Of a DNA stretch of 8,401 bases, positions 5,942 to 8,401 are shown one piece after another. Each line of letters opens with the position of its first letter. The first letter of the stretch is position 1. The notes beneath the pieces were generated by a model. It did not search any database and was not told where the DNA came from. It was given only the letters and a program-made list of their open reading frames with translations. The position numbers and the translations under genes were made by a program. The DNA comes from Methanobacteriota archaeon. Lineage in GTDB: Archaea > Thermoplasmatota > Poseidoniia > Poseidoniales > Thalassarchaeaceae. The stretch lies in assembly GCA_002727275.1 (NCBI GenBank), contig PBWO01000059.1:1-8401 (forward strand), written 5' to 3'.

Positions 5942-7276
5942 TCAACTCCCTGTCTCGCCCTGGGCATTGGCCTCACTGAGCCTCAAACGCGTCTGCATCA
6001 GTATGGCTAGGAGGAAAATGATTCCTGCTACACGAAATGCGGAATGATATGTCCACAGACCCTCTCCTTGCACTGTCATTGACCAGATGTATGCAGCAGT
6101 CAGCGGGCCGAATATTCTAGCTAGTGCCCCATACCCTTCCTGTGCTCCCATCACCATTCCCAATTCGTAGCCTCTAGATTTAGTCTCATAGGTGAGAACT
6201 GATGATTGAGTAGGTGAGAATAGGCCATTGCCGATTGCCATCCCTGCAGAAGAGGCGAAAATCAACCAGCTGGCCTCATATGGAACATAGGGAATACTGG
6301 CAATTCCGGCACCGCATAGTAGAGTTCCGATCAACATCAATCTGGACATACTGAAACGCTGTGTCAATGGACCAATCAATGCGCCTTGAACGATGGCTCC
6401 CAATAGGCCGATGAAAGCGAAGACCCAGCCGTTATCTAATTCGCTCCATCCTAGACCCCCGCTATCTGGATCCATCGAAGTAAACAGAATGAATGTCCCA
6501 TGCATCATACTGAATCCCATGAGAAACAGGAAGTTGATTGAGACCAACGAGGAGACTGTTGGTAGTTTCATGACTCCTGTAATCTTACTGAACATTCCTC
6601 CGAACTCTGCGAGTAGGGAGTCCTGTGAGGGCCTGCGATTTTCTTCAGGTAGGCTCTCCGGTAGGCGAGTAATTGCTAGTACGAAGCTTAGCAGAGATAG
6701 AGCACTAGAGAATAGACATGGAAGTAGGTAAGGGTGGTCAATCCAAATCTGTCCATCAAATGGGGCACCTATGCTTTCCGAGGGGTCAGATAGCACACCT
6801 CCAATGAATGGGCCTATCATGAATCCTAGGCCGAATGCTGCTCCAATCATTCCCATCCGCTTAGCGACTTGTTCGGGCTCTGAGATATCTCCGATATACG
6901 CGCGCGCCACTGCAATATTGCCGTTCCCGGCTCCTGCTAGGAAGCGGGCTATGACCGCCATAGTCAGGCTCCCTGATAGTCCAAAGACGGTGAAGAAGAC
7001 GGTATTTGATACCAGTCCGAACATCAGGATTGGCCTACGTCCCATTCTGTCGCTCAATGATCCTAGAATCGGAGTGAAGATGAATTGAGCAAGCGAATAT
7101 ACCGAGATGACAATGCCAACCCAAAGGTCCCTGCTTCCTACATCTGTAATGCCGTCGGCAGTGGCGAGGTCTTGAACGAAGTAAGTTAGGAATGGAATCA
7201 CTATTGTGAATCCAATCATGTCCACTAGGACGACTAGGAACAGTATCCCCATCGGCGATTTGTCTTGTTCCGACAT
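5942..7276 (-). CDS. Major facilitator superfamily transporter, DHA1/TetA-like exporter
   Basis: A 444-residue 12-helix membrane transporter, probably a proton-driven exporter; the substrate is not readable. MFS motif A is LGSLSDRMGRRP (71-82) between helices 2 and 3, and an antiporter-type motif C, GAAFGLGFMIGPFIGG (145-160), lies in helix 5. Both together are typical of drug:proton antiporters. The central loop (205-235) is charged. The start is ATG at 7276, giving MSEQDKSPMG directly before helix 1. A TTG at 7330 would add 18 basic residues and overlap the LonB stop and is less likely. It follows lonB by 50 bp and runs to within one base of the asparaginase start, so it is probably in an operon with them. 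Function in peptide or drug export cannot be told apart. Confidence 0.92.
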   Translation of the reverse strand: MSEQDKSPMGILFLVVLVDMIGFTIVIPFLTYFVQDLATADGITDVGSRDLWVGIVISVYSLAQFIFTPILGSLSDRMGRRPILMFGLVSNTVFFTVFGLSGSLTMAVIARFLAGAGNGNIAVARAYIGDISEPEQVAKRMGMIGAAFGLGFMIGPFIGGVLSDPSESIGAPFDGQIWIDHPYLLPCLFSSALSLLSFVLAITRLPESLPEENRRPSQDSLLAEFGGMFSKITGVMKLPTVSSLVSINFLFLMGFSMMHGTFILFTSMDPDSGGLGWSELDNGWVFAFIGLLGAIVQGALIGPLTQRFSMSRLMLIGTLLCGAGIASIPYVPYEASWLIFASSAGMAIGNGLFSPTQSSVLTYETKSRGYELGMVMGAQEGYGALARIFGPLTAAYIWSMTVQGEGLWTYHSAFRVAGIIFLLAILMQTRLRLSEANAQGETGS

Positions 7277-7326
7277 CCTATCCCGACTGCTACGAGAGAA
7301 AGAGGGTCTTGAGCATTGACGATGCT

Positions 7327-8401
7327 TCAAGCCGATGGTTGGGTATCGGTGCCCTTCGAGATTGTGTCGATTACCTTAGCTAGACGCTCGACTAGACTGA
7401 CCTTCTCCTCGGCACCAACGAGTGCATGTTGCAGAACCTCATCGAGAGAATCAACAGGCAGGACCTCGACCTTTTTCTCCCACTTCTCATCCATCAGGAC
7501 ATCCTGCATGTTGGCACGTGGAATCACGACTCTGTCTATGCCGGACTTAGCCGCGGCCTCAATCTTGGCGGTGACACCCCCCACTGGGAGAATCTCCCCC
7601 CTTACAGACAGGGAGCCCGTCATTGCTAGATTCTGTTCTATTGGGACTCCTTCGAAAGCGCTGATTATCGCTGTCGCCATTGTGATAGATGCGCTGTCTC
7701 CATCGACATTGTGAGTTCCAGGGAACTGTACATGCAAATCATAGTCCTTGATATCCTTGCCAGTCAGTTTCTTGACAACTGCACTGATATTCGTTACACT
7801 CTCATTAGCTAAGTCCGATAGTCCACCGGTGGCGATTACTCTGCCGGACATGCCTTGTGCTGGAGTGACCATTGCCTCAACTGGCAGCACTACTCCTGAA
7901 TAGTCGGACAAACCACTATCTGCGCCTAATACCGCTAGGCCGTTGACCCTGCCCACTCGATTTCCACTATTGACCAGCATAGCATATTCTGCCTGCCTGT
8001 CCAAGTATCGGTCTGCTACTTGCTGCTCGAGAGGCTTGGCAATCATTCTCGCCCTAGTTACGTGCTCAGGTCCGGTAAGTTCCGCACCTTCTTCGGCGGC
8101 AAGGTCCCCAGCGATTCTGACTAGTCCACCTAGTTCTCTGAGTCTCAAAGAGAGTTTGCCTCTGCGGCCAGCTCGCCTCTGGGCCTCCTTCAGAATAAGT
8201 CCGATTGAGCCTTTGTTGAAGTGGGGTATCGCCTTACCTGAACTCTTCTTCAGTTCATTCCTTACTTCTTGGGCGATGAATCTGATGAGGCGGCGGCGGT
8301 TTCGCTCGGTGTCGGGCATGTCGGTGTTGACATAGACCTCGTAGCCATATCCGCGAATTCGGCTTCGCAGAGCAGGATGCATGTTCTGTATGCTGTCTAG
8401 G
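7327..8401 (-). CDS. lonB: Archaeal Lon protease (LonB), 5' end cut by the window edge
   Basis: An ATP-dependent membrane-anchored serine protease that degrades unfolded and regulatory proteins. The visible 357 residues cover the end of the AAA+ domain and the whole proteolytic domain; the ATPase Walker motifs and the membrane helices would lie beyond base 8401. The frame is open to the edge: MHPALRSRIRGYGYE, the start seen at 8382, is an internal methionine, since LDSIQN precedes it in frame and the segment belongs to the LonB AAA+ lid. The catalytic dyad is Ser in DGDSAS (codon 7693-7695) and Lys in GGVTAKIEAA (codon 7564-7566); the Asp before Ser is the archaeal/LonB type rather than the bacterial DGPSA. 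The tail after the Lys is ordinary. It is probably the first of a set that continues with the MFS transporter and the isoaspartyl peptidase. Confidence 0.96.
   Translation of the reverse strand, partial: LDSIQNMHPALRSRIRGYGYEVYVNTDMPDTERNRRRLIRFIAQEVRNELKKSSGKAIPHFNKGSIGLILKEAQRRAGRRGKLSLRLRELGGLVRIAGDLAAEEGAELTGPEHVTRARMIAKPLEQQVADRYLDRQAEYAMLVNSGNRVGRVNGLAVLGADSGLSDYSGVVLPVEAMVTPAQGMSGRVIATGGLSDLANESVTNISAVVKKLTGKDIKDYDLHVQFPGTHNVDGDSASITMATAIISAFEGVPIEQNLAMTGSLSVRGEILPVGGVTAKIEAAAKSGIDRVVIPRANMQDVLMDEKWEKKVEVLPVDSLDEVLQHALVGAEEKVSLVERLAKVIDTISKGTDTQPSA

Noticed and set aside
7316..7714. 132-residue plus-strand frame opposite lonB
   Set aside because: It runs antisense to the LonB catalytic domain, including the Ser-Lys dyad, and looks low-complexity.

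Overview
The window looks like ordinary chromosomal DNA from a mesophilic euryarchaeon, most likely a marine group II (Poseidoniales) relative. Three proteins mark it as archaeal: the large ribosomal subunit protein L40e, a UPF0147 protein, and the archaeal LonB protease. The phylum-level call is firm. The group II assignment is my inference from mid-range base composition, tight gene packing, and an amino-acid and peptide gene content that fits these protein-degrading marine heterotrophs.

Layout: ten protein genes fill almost the whole window, and no gene-free stretch exceeds about 115 bases. Seven genes appear complete and on the minus strand, one of them (the small zinc protein) being hypothetical. 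Two more lie on the plus strand or run off an edge. The left block (1-2770, minus) reads purA, then a small four-cysteine protein, then a eukaryote-like glutamate-semialdehyde (P5C) dehydrogenase that leaves the window at base 1. A 115-base divergent region (2771-2885) follows. From it a plus-strand pair runs the other way: L40e, then a LysE/ArgO-type amino acid exporter that overlaps it by ATGA. The exporter meets the next gene tail to tail with a 6-base overlap. The right block (3653-8401, minus) reads lonB (its 5' part lies outside the window), an MFS exporter, a type 2 asparaginase/isoaspartyl peptidase, UPF0147, and a class V PLP enzyme.

How the genes may work together: the recurring theme is protein and amino-acid turnover. 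LonB degrades membrane and damaged proteins, the Ntn hydrolase handles isoaspartyl dipeptides or asparagine, P5C dehydrogenase feeds proline- and arginine-derived carbon to glutamate, and LysE exports excess basic or other amino acids. Co-regulation is inferred from spacing only.

I found no RNA genes, insertion sequences, CRISPR arrays, attachment sites or origins. I see no obvious new multi-gene system. The most interesting points are the small lineage-type zinc protein between purA and the dehydrogenase, the triple 8-base repeat directly in front of the L40e start codon, the L40e-exporter overlap, the full-length PurA, and a class V enzyme that lacks the cysteine desulfurase cysteine.
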